Source of the DNA: Blastomyces gilchristii SLH14081
Lineage: Eukaryota > Ascomycota > Eurotiomycetes > Onygenales > Ajellomycetaceae
NCBI RefSeq assembly: GCF_000003855.2
Contig: NW_003101679.1
Span: forward strand, 2,683,558-2,747,557
Length of the DNA: 64,000 nt
Direction of reading: 5' to 3'
The position numbers and the translations under genes are program-made. This document shows, piece after piece, positions 45,943-58,005 of this stretch. Position 1 is the first letter of the stretch; every line of letters starts with the position of its first letter. Below the pieces are notes generated by a model. The model ran no database searches. It was not told the origin of the DNA and was given only the letters and a program-made list of their open reading frames with translations.

Positions 45943-46213
45943 CTTGAAAAACATGCATTATCTTCTCATTAGAAATGATTACTCATTGAGAAGATATCTG
46001 AATTCATAACAATGCATAAGAAATAGAGAAATGAATTATCAGTTAAGTGAACACTGAGTTCTAAGATAGAACCTTGCTCATCAGTCACTCTGACCCCGTA
46101 ATAAGATCTTATAAAGAGAATATCAGTGAAAGATCTGAGAGTTCTGACATCTTAAATGTATGAGATATTCATATAATTACACTTCTTCTGATTCCGCAGA
46201 TATCACACATTCA

Positions 46214-47450
46214 ATGAATGATATAGGTATGTCTACTGATAATATAGAAGAATTCTTGAATGCAAGTATAGACACAGTACTGCAGTGACTCTAAGTAATG
46301 TTGAAATTACAACAGCAACAGATAGCTGATATGCATGTGAATTAACAATACTAATATAAGGAAATTCAACAATTAACTCCACAAGAAACCTCTGCACAGA
46401 CAATTCTAACACTGACTGAATCAGATATAAACATATGAGTGCTGAAGAAATGTCTAGATGTTTCTACATATTTTAATACTTCTGATCTCACTCTCTACTC
46501 ATTATGAAGATTTAACATGCTTGTCAAACTAAGTGTAGATGAAGAGACTATTAGTTCATTAACTAATCAAGATTAATATATCAATGATTGATTGAAAGAT
46601 CATATGAAACAGAAGTTTTATTCATGAATAAAGACATGTGAATCAGTATTACATATATCTGACAATATTATCAGATATCTCAATGTTCTGTTCAGAGACA
46701 CTGCTGTACAGCAGAAAGCATTAGATTGATTACAGAGTACTTAACAGAGAAATACTTCTCTTATAACATTTATCTCTGACTTCAACACTAAGATGCTAGA
46801 AGCAGGTGATCAATCTTGAGAGAATTGAATAAAGATTAGCATGCTTAAGAAGATACTAACTTTTGAACTTCTATAAGCTCTTATAAGTGTAAATGAAGAC
46901 CAGACTTATGAAGACTTCTACATACAACTTCAGACATTGAACAACTGTCTTACCAAGCGTAAGAGTATACAGAACAGTAATAGAAGATGTTACATCTCAG
47001 TTATTTATACACCTGTGCTAAAGAATAATAATAATGCAGATTTCATGAATTGAATAGACTTAAATATCTATATATAAATAAGAGTTTTCATCACCTGAAC
47101 AAGCTTCTGAGTCCCTGAAATCGCTCTCAAAGAAGCCACTGATCAATGTTAATAAGAGATGTGTATTAACTGTAACTGATCAGAACATATCACTTTCAAC
47201 TGCTGATTAGTCTACATATTTTCTCACTTAAGAGAAAGCTCAATGCTGATCTATATATCATCTTATTCAAAGAAAGAATCAGTGTCTGTTCACACTAATC
47301 ACATTATATTAGAGAAAGATTCAGAAGATAACTATGAGAACACTCTGATGAAACAGGCAAAAGATTAGCTTCTGCTCAAACTCACAAGCAGAAGCTTGAA
47401 GAGGTCAGATGAGAATAATTTGAAGAGAAAATGATAATGAATGCAATTCT
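46214..47450 (+). pseudogene. Gypsy-A gag
   Basis: Possible start ATG 46214 (MNDIGMSTDNIEEFLNAS). Recognisable text includes LTPQETSAQTILTLTESDIN, then SVDEETISSLTNQD and FISDFNTKMLEAGDQS, and QTYEDFYIQLQTLNNCLTKR near 46890-46960, typical of gypsy capsid C-terminal domains. A Cys-containing region (KRCVLTVTDQNISLSTADx) near 47155 may be a damaged zinc knuckle. Stops are mainly TGA and TAA. Confidence 0.75.
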
Positions 47451-50400
47451 TGTATCTACTGTAGTAGATAATATGTATAATATGAAATTCATGATAGACA
47501 GTGATCTATGTCACTATTCAATGATTAAATCTTCAGCCATAAGACACTGTAATCTTCAGTATATTCTCTTACTGAAACTCTAACTTCTTGCAGAATTTGA
47601 TGACTTAAAAGATATTTACATCTGTTACATGATGAAACTAAACATAGATGTTGAAGAACATTAACATGAAGATACTTATACATATGAGATTAGTAATCCT
47701 GACTATAATCTTATACTAGAACTCATCTAGCTAACTGAACAAGGTATCTTATTGAATGCTTAAAACAGAAGTTTGATATTCTCTAACAATGATTGAATTC
47801 ATGAAGATTATATTTACAAGACTATAAATCTGACAAAGATCTCTGATAATATCTATGAAATGCTCTGAAAATGCTTCTGACAAAGTCACTGACAAGGTCG
47901 CTGACAAGGTTGCTGACAGCAGAATCATGTGACAATCTACTCTGTCAGTCTGACTGATATTAAAAAAGTTCTAGAAAAATTATTCTGTATTACAATAACA
48001 GATTCTTATATAAAAGTCTCTTAACAATATTATAAATATCTAGATGTCTTCTGACAAGACAATGTTATAAATCTACCTCTCTTACAAGATTCAGAAGTAG
48101 ATTACAGTATCAAGCTAGAAAAGAAGAATGATAAGAATTCTGAATTATTATAAGATCTTCTTTATAATATATTCTGAGATGAACTTCTTCTTCTTCAAAA
48201 GACACTTAATAATCTGTTGAATAAGAAATTCATATGTATTAGTAACTCTTTCACTGCAGCTTCTATTCTCTTTGCAAAGAAACCAGGTGAATAACTTCAA
48301 TTCTGTGTGAACTATCAAGGATTGAACAGATTAACCAAGAAGAACTGCTATTCTTTATCTCTTATCAATGAAACTCTGAGACACATTAAACAAGCTCAAT
48401 GATTTACAAAGCTAGATATTATCACTATCTTTCATAAGATTTATATCACTGAAGAAGATAACTGACTTACAGCATTCCGAACATAATAGAATCTCTTTGA
48501 ATGAGTAGTCACATCTTTTGAATTGATCAATATTCTCAGTACATTTCAGAAGTATATCAACTGAGCACTCTGAGATTTTCTTGATAAGTTTGTATCTGCT
48601 TATCTTAATAATATTCTCATATTTACTGATGAATTCAGAAAAGAAAATCAAGAATATGTATAAAGAGTATTATAACAACTATAAGAAGCAGAACTACTGA
48701 TAGATATAGACAAGTACGATTTTGAAGTCAAGAGTATGAAATATCTAGATTTTATCATAGAAGCTGATAAGAGAATCTGAATGAATTCTGAGAAGATCTC
48801 TGCTATTCTTGAATGAGAGATTCTGTACACTGTGAAAGATGTTTAAAGCTTTATTGAATTTACTAACTTCTATCAATGATTTATACAAAACTTCTCAGAT
48901 ATTATCAGATCACTTATAGAACTTACTAAGAAGAACTCAGTATTTCAATAATCAGCAGATACTGAAGCTGTATTCACACAGATGAAGAAGATATTAATTA
49001 ATATCTCTCTACTAATAATATTTAACTCTGACTGTGAAAGAGTTATTAAAGCTAACTTCTCTGACTATATTACTGAAGAAACTATATTATAATATAATAA
49101 TGAAGATATCTTATAATTATGTATTTTCATATTTAAGAAACTGAATCTTACTGAGTGCAATTACAAGATATATAATAAGAAACTTTTTATAATAGTACAC
49201 TGTCTAAAAGAATAAGACTGTGAACTCTAAAGTGTCTTTAAATTTGAGATAATTACACATTATAACAATCTCAAGTATTTCACAATCATCTATAAGCTTA
49301 CTAAATAACAGATATGATAATCTAAGCTACTAAGCTGTTTTCATTTTATAATACACTACTGTCTCAGCAACTAGAACTCAATGATAGATGCTCTCTTATA
49401 ATGAGAGTAAGATATGCCTTCTGATATAATACACACTCACTGAATGAACTGAGAGCACTGGCTCTTAGACCTGAAAATACTAGTTGATCATAATGAAACA
49501 ACTTATGATACTATATATATTTCTCTGATTAGAACACTTTCTCTCCGAGCTATCACTGATATTCTGACTTCTTTTGAATCTACACTGAAGGAGTTATAAT
49601 ATACATCAGCTCAAACTGATGAACTTTTTCAAACACTTACTGAAGCAGTATATCAAGAAGCATCTCAATTTCGCTCAGAATTACATATAAGAACTGACAT
49701 CTCAGAATCCTTAATTGATTATTATAATACTCTATGATTCTGTGAATGATGCTGACTCTCTCAATCTGAACCTTTACACATCAGAATAATGCAAAATATG
49801 CATAATTTATATATAACTGATTATCTCAGTTATAAACAACTATATTAAATGATCTCTTGAGAGTTCTACTGATCTGAGATATTAAACAGTATCAGATGTT
49901 TTGTCTGAAACTGCAACTATTATTCTTTTATCATCTTATAAAAGAACTGTAGAAAAGACCTGCTGAAATCACTTAATATCTCTGATAGAATCTGATGAGA
50001 GGTGATTATTAACTTCACTATTAATCTCTCTGAGAGTAAGAATTACAAGAATCTTCTGATCATTGTTAACTGACTAAGTAAAGATGTAATATTGAAACCT
50101 TGTAATAAGATGAATACTGATCAAGTTACTGAAGTCTTCTTACAGAGTCTGTTCTATCAGATGCATGAATTACTGAAATCTATTATATCTAATTAAGACT
50201 ACTAGTTCATAAGCGCTCTCTGAACAACAATCTGTCAAATTCTCAAGATCACACATTACTTGTCAACTGCTTATTACTCTGAGACTGATAATACATCAAA
50301 ATGAATAATTCAGACTGTGAAGAATTATCTCTGTAAGTTCTGCAATTATTTACAAGATAGTTAACATGACCTTCTTCTACATGCAGAGATCATCATCAAT

Positions 50401-51070
50401 GACTGAGATACTATTTCAACAGATGTAAGCCTGTTCTTCCTTACACACAGATATCACATGAAGATGTTGAATCTTCTAGAGATTATACAGCTTACACTAG
50501 ACTCTCACAGTTCAATTCAGATTGCTGATAATATAGTAATGAAGCTCTGAGATGTCTGTGACTGAGCAGAGGCCTTCATGATAAGTGCTAAACAAGATCA
50601 AGAGAATCAAGTCAATGTCTGATGAGATTCTGCTAAGCAATATAAGATAGAAGATCTTGTATAATTGAATCTTAAAAATATACAGATTACACACTCATCT
50701 TATACACTGAATTATTATCATATGAAATACATAGTCACAGAAGTTCTAATCAGTCACAACTACTGTCTTAATACTCTGTCAGAGATTCATACTGTGTTTC
50801 ACATAAGCTTGCTTCAATATTCTGTCACTGACTTATTTCCTTCTCAACTGACTTCTGACTGACAACTGCCAGAGATCATAGAAGAAGATAATGAACTTGA
50901 ATAAGAGATTGAAGATATTCTTGATAAAAGATCTCACAGCTGCAGCTGATAATATCTTGTAAAATGAGTCAGTTATAATTGCCCGACCTGAACTCTGAGC
51001 TTCACATTATCTGAAACAACAGCTCTTGACTGACGAGAACTATGCGCTCACAACTCTATAGTACTTCTGG
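47451..51070 (+). pseudogene. Gypsy-A pol (protease, RT, RNase H, integrase, chromodomain)
   Basis: Protease near 47490-47510 reads FMIDSDLC, i.e. DSG changed to DSD by G-to-A. RT: FCVNYQGLNRLTKKN near 48300, KLDIITIFHKIYITEEDN, catalytic box YLNN at 48601-48612 (from YLDD). RNase H near 49030-49400. Integrase near 49980-50860, with FTINLSESKNYKNLLIIVN-like text and the C-terminal segment at 50665-50862. Chromodomain at about 50880-51020 (EEDNELExEIEDILDKRSHSC). All catalytic motifs examined are damaged. Confidence 0.85.
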
Positions 51071-51084
51071 AAAGAAGGAACTAA

Positions 51085-51221
51085 TGTAGCAGGCTATACA
51101 TGATTGATAGATCATTTCATTACACTTCATAGATTTCTGCTGAAAGATTCAATTCTCAGTCACTGATTCTCAGTCAAAGAACTTATAAAGTTTCTATTTC
51201 TCTACTTCAAAGCTTCATCTC
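51085..51221 (+). repeat. Gypsy-A 3' LTR, truncated
   Basis: First 137 bases of the LTR (TGTAGCAGGCTATACATG...), broken at CTTCATCT where an inverted gypsy-A LTR starts at 51222. Confidence 0.83.
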
Positions 51222-51532
51222 TGTAAGAGGCCTACGACGAACAGATCAGTATAAAATATAGGTCTTATAATATAAAAGTGAAAAACATTAGAGAAGGAAA
51301 AAAGAGAAAGTACAGAAATCAGTGATTGAAGTGAATATTTACACATGTATGCAGTGAAGCTTTGAGGTAAAAGAATAGAAATTTCACATACACAGTGAAG
51401 CTTCAGAGTGAAAGAATAGAAATTCTGTGAGTTTTTCAGCTTAGAATTGATAACTGAGAATTGAAGCTTTCAGTGAAATCTATGAAGTGTAATGAAATAG
51501 TCTATATAATTGATCAGGCACAGCTTGTCACA
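51222..51532 (-). repeat. Gypsy-A LTR, inverted
   Basis: 311 bases, TGTAAGAGGCCTACGACG to AGCTTGTCACA. Contains two copies of the AGTGAAGCTT block (about 51350-51415). Confidence 0.85.
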
Positions 51533-52225
51533 TTAACTCTCTCTTTTCAGAAGTGATGTAGAGTTGCAGACACATAGTTCTCATCAGTCAAGAGCTGCTG
51601 TCTCAGATAACACAGAGCTCAAAGTTCAGATCAAATAATTATAGTCAACTTATTTCATAAGATATTATTAGTTACAGGTGTGAAGTCTCTTATCAAGAAT
51701 ATCTTTAATCTCTCATTCAAGTTCATTATCTTCTTCTATGATTCCTGGCAGCTGTCAGTCAGAAGTCAGTTGAGAAGAGAACAGATCAGTGATAATGCAG
51801 AAGAGCAAGCTTATATAAAAGATATTATGAATTTCTGATAATATGTTAAGATAATAGTTATGACTGTCTAGAACTTCTATCACTTTATACTTACTATGAT
51901 AGAAATTTAGTATATGAGATGAGTGTGTGATCTGTATATTCTTAAGATTCAATCACATCAGATCTTCTATCTTATATTACTTAGTAAAATCTTGATAAAC
52001 ATTGATTCAATTTTCTTAATCTTGTTTAGTGTTTGTCATGAAGACTTCTGCTCAGTTACAGATATCTTGAAGCTTTGTTACTATATTATCAGTAATCTGA
52101 ATTGAACTGCAGAGATTCAGTGTGAACTGTATGACCTCTAGAAGATTCAACACCTTTATATGATAACTGTGTGTAAGAAAGAACAGGCTTATATCTGTTA
52201 AAACACCATCTTAATCATCGATAGT
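51533..52225 (-). pseudogene. Gypsy-A integrase C-terminus and chromodomain, inverted
   Basis: Complement: chromodomain relic (DNELExEIKDILDKR-like, about 51640-51750), then the integrase C-terminal segment at 51755-51952, and more damaged sequence up to the next LTR. Stops are frequent. No active site lies in this part. Confidence 0.75.
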
Positions 52226-52563
52226 TGTAAGAGGCCTACGCCGAATAGATCGGTATAATATTTATAGATCTTATATAACAAAGTGAAAAATGTTAGAGAA
52301 GAAAAGAAAGAGAAAGTGTGAGAATCAGTAATTAGAGTGAATATTTATACGCGTACATAGTGAAGCTTTGAGGTGAAAGAATAAAGACTCTGTGTACACA
52401 GTGAAGCTTCAGAGTGAAAGAATAGAAATTTCATGAGTTTTTCAGCTGAGAATCAGTGACTGAAGATCAGAGCTTTCTAGTGAACTGAGAATCAGAGGTT
52501 TCAGCAGAATCTATGAAGTGTAATAAAGTAGTCTATATAATTGATCGAGCGCAGCCTGTCACA
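52226..52563 (-). repeat. Gypsy-A LTR, inverted, longest form
   Basis: 338 bases, TGTAAGAGGCCTACGCCG to GCAGCCTGTCACA, with extra copies of the GTGAAGCTT and TCAGAG blocks. Confidence 0.85.
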
Positions 52564-52979
52564 TTAGCTTCTTCTTTTCAGAGGTGAGATTGTATGTAGT
52601 TCTCATTGATCAAGAGTCGCTGTTTTAAATAATATGAAGCTCAGAGTTCAGGTCAGACAATCATAGTTAATTCATTTCACAAGATATTATCAGCTGTGAT
52701 TACAGAGTCTCTTATTAAGAATATCTTCAATCTTTTACTCAAGTTCATTGTCTTCTTCTACAATTCCTGATGACTGTTAATCAGAAGTCAGTTGAGAGGA
52801 GAACAGATCAGTGACAGTACAGTAAAGCAAGCTTGTATAAAAGATATTATAAATCTCTGATAATATGTTAAGATAGTAATTATAACTGTTTAGAACTTCT
52901 ATCACTTTATATTTAATATGACAGTAATTCAGTATATGAGATGAGCATGTAATTTATATATTCTTAAGATTCAATCACA
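52226..52979 (-). mobile_element. Gypsy-A 3' end, inverted (second)
   Basis: LTR 52226-52563, then chromodomain and integrase C-terminus on the complement up to about 52979, parallel to the preceding fragment. It stops at CAATCACA. The next 25 bases (AATGAAATCATGATTTTCAC) resemble a MITE interior. Confidence 0.8.
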
Positions 52980-53005
52980 AATGAAATCATGATTTTCACT
53001 CAATG

Positions 53006-55621
53006 TCATTTAACCGCTTCACCACGAACTCGCTCGATTTTTCGAATAAGAACCCGCCGATAGATCCATCGAAAAGCCCTCAATCATACGAGCATTTTGA
53101 CCCCATCGCCGACCGCATACCCCATGTGGTAGTGGAGTTATCCAGCCAAATGTGAACCAGATGTTGTTTGAAACTCCTGTGTGGGATTATCCCTCATTCT
53201 CCCCTATCACACCACAACCCCGGGCCAAATTGCCATACAAATTGTAAGGTGAAGAGACCTAGCCATATGCATCAATCTTCTTGATTTTGGAAGATTCTCA
53301 ATCTGTAATTGTGAAGATATCTGAGGAGTGATCTCTGCGAAAACCCTGTTCATCTTTGATGTTCCAAAACATCAACACCAAGTCTCACCCTCATATCGCC
53401 CTTCCCAATCTGGCCCATCCTCAGCAGAAAAATATAAAAAGATATCTTAGTGATAATATCAAGCATATAATCAACAGATACTTCTGAAGTGCAATCTCTG
53501 CAGTCTGTCTTCAGTGTATCTAGATATCAACACTAAGTCTTACTCTTGTACTACTTCTCTCAATCTGAATCATTCTCAGCAGAAGAATATAAAAAGATAC
53601 CTTGACAACAGTATTCAATACATAATCAGCAGACAACAAGTCAACAGAATAAGTCAACAGCATATCAACAACTATAAATTCAGTATATCTCAAGATCTGA
53701 CTGAGCCTTTAATCTCTGCACAGTGAGATATTTTAAATCTAGTTTTAATATCTCAATATTCAATAGATTCTGCAAGAGATTGAGAACAGCAATACTAGAT
53801 TTCTAGTGAATTTGAGAATTAACTCTGTATTAATATAATCATTGATAAAGTTTTCTATTTTAAGATATAAATAACCAGTTCCTCTACATCCTGCTGATAA
53901 TATTTATATTATTATATAGAAACAGACTTATATTCTCTATAATATCAAGACTCTGAAGAGGGAAAGTCTTGATAGAGAGTATACAGTAGTGTATATTTTA
54001 GCAGTTTCTATCTCATTCTTCTGCAGCAGTTAATGTTAAAAAAAAAAGATCTTAGAAATAGTTTTTTACTTCTCTTGAAAAAGTAAGGTGTTTTTCTCTG
54101 AATTTTATACAATATTCTTACAAAGAATTAAAAACAGAGTTATTTTCTGTTATAATTTAATATTCTTTTAAGTAAGAATTACTTTTTCAGTGACTGAAGA
54201 GCTTTCATTTATACTTAATTCTTTTTTACAATTCAGCTGTAAAAAAGGGTGCAGAATTAAGCAGATCTATTCAAAAAGTTACGTCCTGATCTTTTATAAA
54301 GAGAAAAATAAGAGAATCTGTTTAGACAAGTGAATTGAAAGCTGGCAGAAACAGAGAAGAGTATACATTATTCAAGATTGAAACAAAACCCAAGTAGAAA
54401 TCTTGTTTAATTAAATGTAAAAAGAAAATATTCTCATCTATAATACAGCTGAAACTAGGACATGGCTATTTCAAATCTTATATACAAAGATTTGATGATA
54501 GATTTGACTCAATAGAATGTTCATTCTGCAATGTAAATGAGAATTCTAAGTATATTGTAATGCACTGTGCATTATACAATAGTCTCAGAGTCAGATTGAA
54601 AGAGAAGTATGATCTAAATCAATTAAATATAAGATTTTTATTCTCAACTGAGACAGGAATTAAATACTTAATAGACTTTCTATCAGAAACTCAAGCAGCT
54701 ACAAGAAAATGACTAAATTCAGAAATATCTGAATATGAAGAGGAGGAAATTAATCAGATATAGTCTGTTAAAACAGCTATATACTCTCTCTTAATAATTT
54801 GTTTTGTTACAGTCTCTCTTTACTTTATCTTTTCCTTTGAATTCCTTTCTATCTATCTATTTAATGTGTCTATCTTTAAGACTGTGTTCTCTTTTCCTTT
54901 GTCATGATATTGTCAAATGATTTCAAAGTATCAGAAGATGTTAAAACACTGTAATTTGTAAACAGTTTTTGTATTCTGAGCTGGAATTTTCTGATTTTGC
55001 ATATCTGAAATTGATGAATGTATAATAGTTAACTTTACAAATATAGGAAAAACCCTGAGAACTAAAAGTTCTCAGGTAGATGTCATAGTCTCTGACTGTA
55101 TACATCTATAATTGAAGAATAATAATAATAATAATAATTCTTTTTTACACTCTTTATTAACTGATTCAAGTTGCATACTTGTTGTGTGAGAAGAATTGAA
55201 TGATTTAGAATAAAATTGAATAGTTTTAATCAATTTCTCTGTAAAAAATTGATTTATTTTTTATCAGTTTTTCTCTCAAAAACTGTCATATCATCTGATT
55301 TATTATCAAATAATATCATACTTTTTCTCACTGTATCTCAAGAAAGAGATTGTAAAGATTTTATTAATTTATCTCAAAAATCAATTCTAGTTTATTAGAT
55401 TCTCTTCAAAAATCTAACCTAGTTACTGAACTAGTGAAAAAAAAATCAGGTGTTTTATACACAAAAGTCTTTTATTCTTCTTTTGAAACAGTCTGACCAA
55501 CTTTTCAATTGAAAACAGACTTAGAAATCTCTTAATTGAAACAGTCTGATCAACTTTTCAAAAGAGTTCAATACATATCTCAATTGAAACAGTCTGATCA
55601 ACTTTTCATTGAGTGAGAACA
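53006..55621 (+). other. LINE 5' UTR of L4, with tandem units
   Basis: Without L5 the leader is about 1.7 kb. The first 400 bases keep CpG; about 53345-53650 holds two tandem units of about 155 bases (shared words CACCAAGTCTCACCC and AAAAAGATA), more mutated. The rest is AT-rich and ends in three CAGTCTGA-type repeats before ORF1. Open frames here are short and unconserved. Confidence 0.75.
54231..55135 (+). mobile_element. LINE copy L5, 5'-truncated, inside L4
   Basis: 905 bases from the end of RNase H (AVKKGAELSRS region) to the AAT tail. The duplication AATTCTTTTTTACA lies at 54217-54230 and 55136-55149, and the L4 leader resumes without loss. It contains the zinc motif relic CSFCNVNENSKYIVMHC and the perfect 3' UTR hairpin at 55054-55076. 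Confidence 0.93.
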
Positions 55622-57214
55622 ATGAGTTCAAAAATACGCTCAGTTGATGTGAAAAAAGATGCTTTCTCAAATGCTATTTCTGAGATTGAAATTCTGAAAA
55701 GAAGAAAGAAAGAAGAAATAGAGAAACAACAAGTTCTTGAAATACAGAAACTTGAAAAAGTAAGCAAGATTCTTGAAAAGCAGTGTCTGAGTGAGATAAA
55801 TGAAGAAATTCTGTTAATTCTTCATACTCCAGCTAGATAACTACAGAAGATGATCAAGTTCAAACTTGGAATTTCAAATACAGTTCAAAAAACATTGAAC
55901 ATTTCTAGTACAATCACTGACTTATCATCTTGCTCTTCTTTCTCTTTTTCTACTTCTTCTTCTTCTTTGAATTAGAAGAAAACACATGCTCAAGCAGCTG
56001 AATCTGCTGTCTCTAAACCTGCTATCTCAAAATCTGCTTAAAATCCTGAGAAGAATAATACTCATACTTCTATTCATAGAAAAGTAAAGAAAAAATTCCA
56101 AAAGAAGAAAAACTTTCAAATCTTCAGAAATAGAAGACTTATTCTCAAAGTCTCAAACCAGGATATCTTGCAAAGGAACAAGCTAAACTCAAATCTCATT
56201 TTCAGACTCAGAAATGAAATTAATCAGCAGTTCTTTTCTCAGTTAATGACTGATATTGAAGTTCAAAAATCAGTTATAGCTTCAATTGAGTTATCCTTCT
56301 TTGAAAACTTCATCATTCTGACTACAATGTCTGAATTCAGTGCAGAATTCCTTATTCAGAATGAGAATCTCTGAAAATCAGCAGTAGAATGTTTATTAAA
56401 CACAATAATTTTATCTGAGAGAGATGAAAAGTGAAACAAATTCATTCTTCATGATATTTCAGTTAAAATTTTTGACTGTGAAGAAGAAATACTACTTCTC
56501 AAAAATGAATTAGAAGAATACAACTCTATTCAACTGAGAAAAGAGTCTGTGTAACTAAATTCAATTGAGTTCAGACAAAGTAGAAGAAATGTCTCTGTTC
56601 TAGTATATATAAAGATACTTGAACAGTCAAAGATCTCTGAAGTAAGAGTAGCAGATTTGAAAATTAGAGTTCATGAATACAAAGACTCAAGAATGAATCT
56701 CAAAGCTCAAACACAGTGTTTAAACTGTCAAAGATATGAACACTTTACAATCTCCTGTTTTAAAGACTTAAAATGTGCATTCTGTGCCAGAGATTATAAA
56801 ACTAGTAAGCATAAATGTGAAACATACTTAAAAAGAGATGAAATATGTCAACATACTATACTTAAATACTTTAATTGCAAAGAAAAATATGTATCTAGCT
56901 CAAAAGAATGTATATTTACTTCAAGAACTTAAAAGAACTGGAGAAAAGATGAAGCTCAAAATAAATCTAGAACTGAAGAGAATAGTCAAGTCAGTAAACT
57001 CACAAATACAAGCTTAAAAAGAAGAAACTCTCAACTATCTACATCTTCAAACTTCAATTCTTCAGCTAAATGTAAACAGAATTTGAATCCTTAAACTTCT
57101 GTGAAGATTAGAGAATTGAGAAATGACTCTGATAATAAACTAGATATAATACAAGCAGTTGAGATTCCTACTTTGTAAAATAGTTATAATCTACTATCTG
57201 ATAATAGTGATTAG
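55622..57214 (+). pseudogene. LINE ORF1, copy L4
   Basis: 531 codons from ATG 55622 (MSSKIRSVDVKKDAFS). Same architecture as L6: charged N-terminus, Ser-rich middle, four Cys/His knuckles near 56718-56920, with the first intact (CLNCQRYEHFTISC) and later Cys lost (ETYLK, KYFNC). Stops: TAA at 55838 and at Gln sites, TGA at Trp sites. Non-functional. Confidence 0.87.
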
Positions 57215-57243
57215 ATTCTACTCTATCTCTACTCTCTTTTAGT

Positions 57244-57338
57244 ATGAATATACAACAAAAACAACAAAAAAAGTTTAAAAACTCTTTAAAAATCACATTT
57301 ATTCAAAATAATGTGAATAGAAACTCAAATTGTATTTA
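57244..57338 (+). pseudogene. LINE ORF2 start, copy L4
   Basis: First 31 codons (MNIQQKQQKKFKNS, then the start of the endonuclease, FIQNNVNRNSN) before the gypsy-B LTR. The remainder of the element is not seen to the right of that LTR. Confidence 0.82.
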
Positions 57339-58005
57339 TGTAAGAATAAGTGCTCGCAGGCGATTATTCGGGTGTTTGCAGCTTGGCGTGATATGTACTG
57401 TTAACTACTAGAAGTATTCACAGTAGAAAGATAAAATGTAGAGATCAAATGTATGATAGCATTCAAGCTGAGTTATAAATAGTATTCGCGAACTTCAGTC
57501 TATATAGTTGTGTGTAGCCAAGAGCTGCTAACTCTATTGATTACATGAGAGATAGAAATAGAGATAAAGAATCTGTGAGAAGTGAGATTTCTTACATATC
57601 TTCTTCTCTCTAAAACTTCATCTATGAAGTCTTTCACTGAGTGACTTCATAGAGTCAGCTCAGCACTGCAGTGATACTCACTAAAAATCCTTCATATTTA
57701 TAAAAAACCTCAGTGAGGAAAAATCCCTTATTACTATAAAGAAAAAAGAGTCTGTCACTCAGTTTCTTGTTTTATGAGATTCTTTGTAATCTACAGATTC
57801 TTCTCTGACTATCATGCAGATTCATCTTACATCTTTCATATAGAAGAGTTCTGATTAACTCTCAATCATTTTCATAAGATTCTTGTGTGATTATTATATA
57901 GATTCATCTTACAGATGAATCACTCTCTGTAAGATCATTCTCATTAAAGAGAAGTATTTATAAGTTAATCTTTCACTTATTCTTATGAATCATTGTTCTT
58001 TAACG
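57339..58005 (-). repeat. Gypsy-B LTR, truncated on the right
   Basis: Aligns with 42802-43551 from TGTAAGAATA onward, with one unit of the internal 85-base block. Its right end runs into the 5' end of L6, so the terminal CA and target duplication are not visible. No internal gypsy-B sequence is attached, so it may be a solo LTR cut by L6. It is less mutated than the other copy (CpG kept in the first 50 bases). Confidence 0.78.

Larger units (their letters stand above)
45673..51221 (+). mobile_element. Gypsy-A, near full-length copy
   Basis: 5' LTR 45673-45942, gag from 46214, protease, RT, RNase H, integrase, chromodomain, and the first 137 bases of the 3' LTR (51085-51221), which is cut by an inverted gypsy-A LTR. 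Inserted in gypsy-B integrase after TGAAC (45668-45672). It is the reference copy for the other gypsy-A fragments. Confidence 0.9.
51222..52225 (-). mobile_element. Gypsy-A 3' end, inverted (first)
   Basis: LTR 51222-51532 on the left, then chromodomain and integrase C-terminus to 52225 on the complement (NLKNIQITHSSHILNFYHSK at 51755-51952). It ends where another inverted LTR starts. Strongly mutated. Confidence 0.82.
53006..57338 (+). mobile_element. LINE copy L4 with complete 5' UTR, interrupted by L5
   Basis: Starts with the CpG-rich 5' leader (AACCGCTTCACCACGAACTC at about 53010), shared with L6 at 58010. The 5' UTR is split by L5 (54231-55135), which has a 14-bp duplication. ORF1 is at 55622-57214, and ORF2 stops after 95 bases where a gypsy-B LTR intrudes at 57339. 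Confidence 0.88.
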
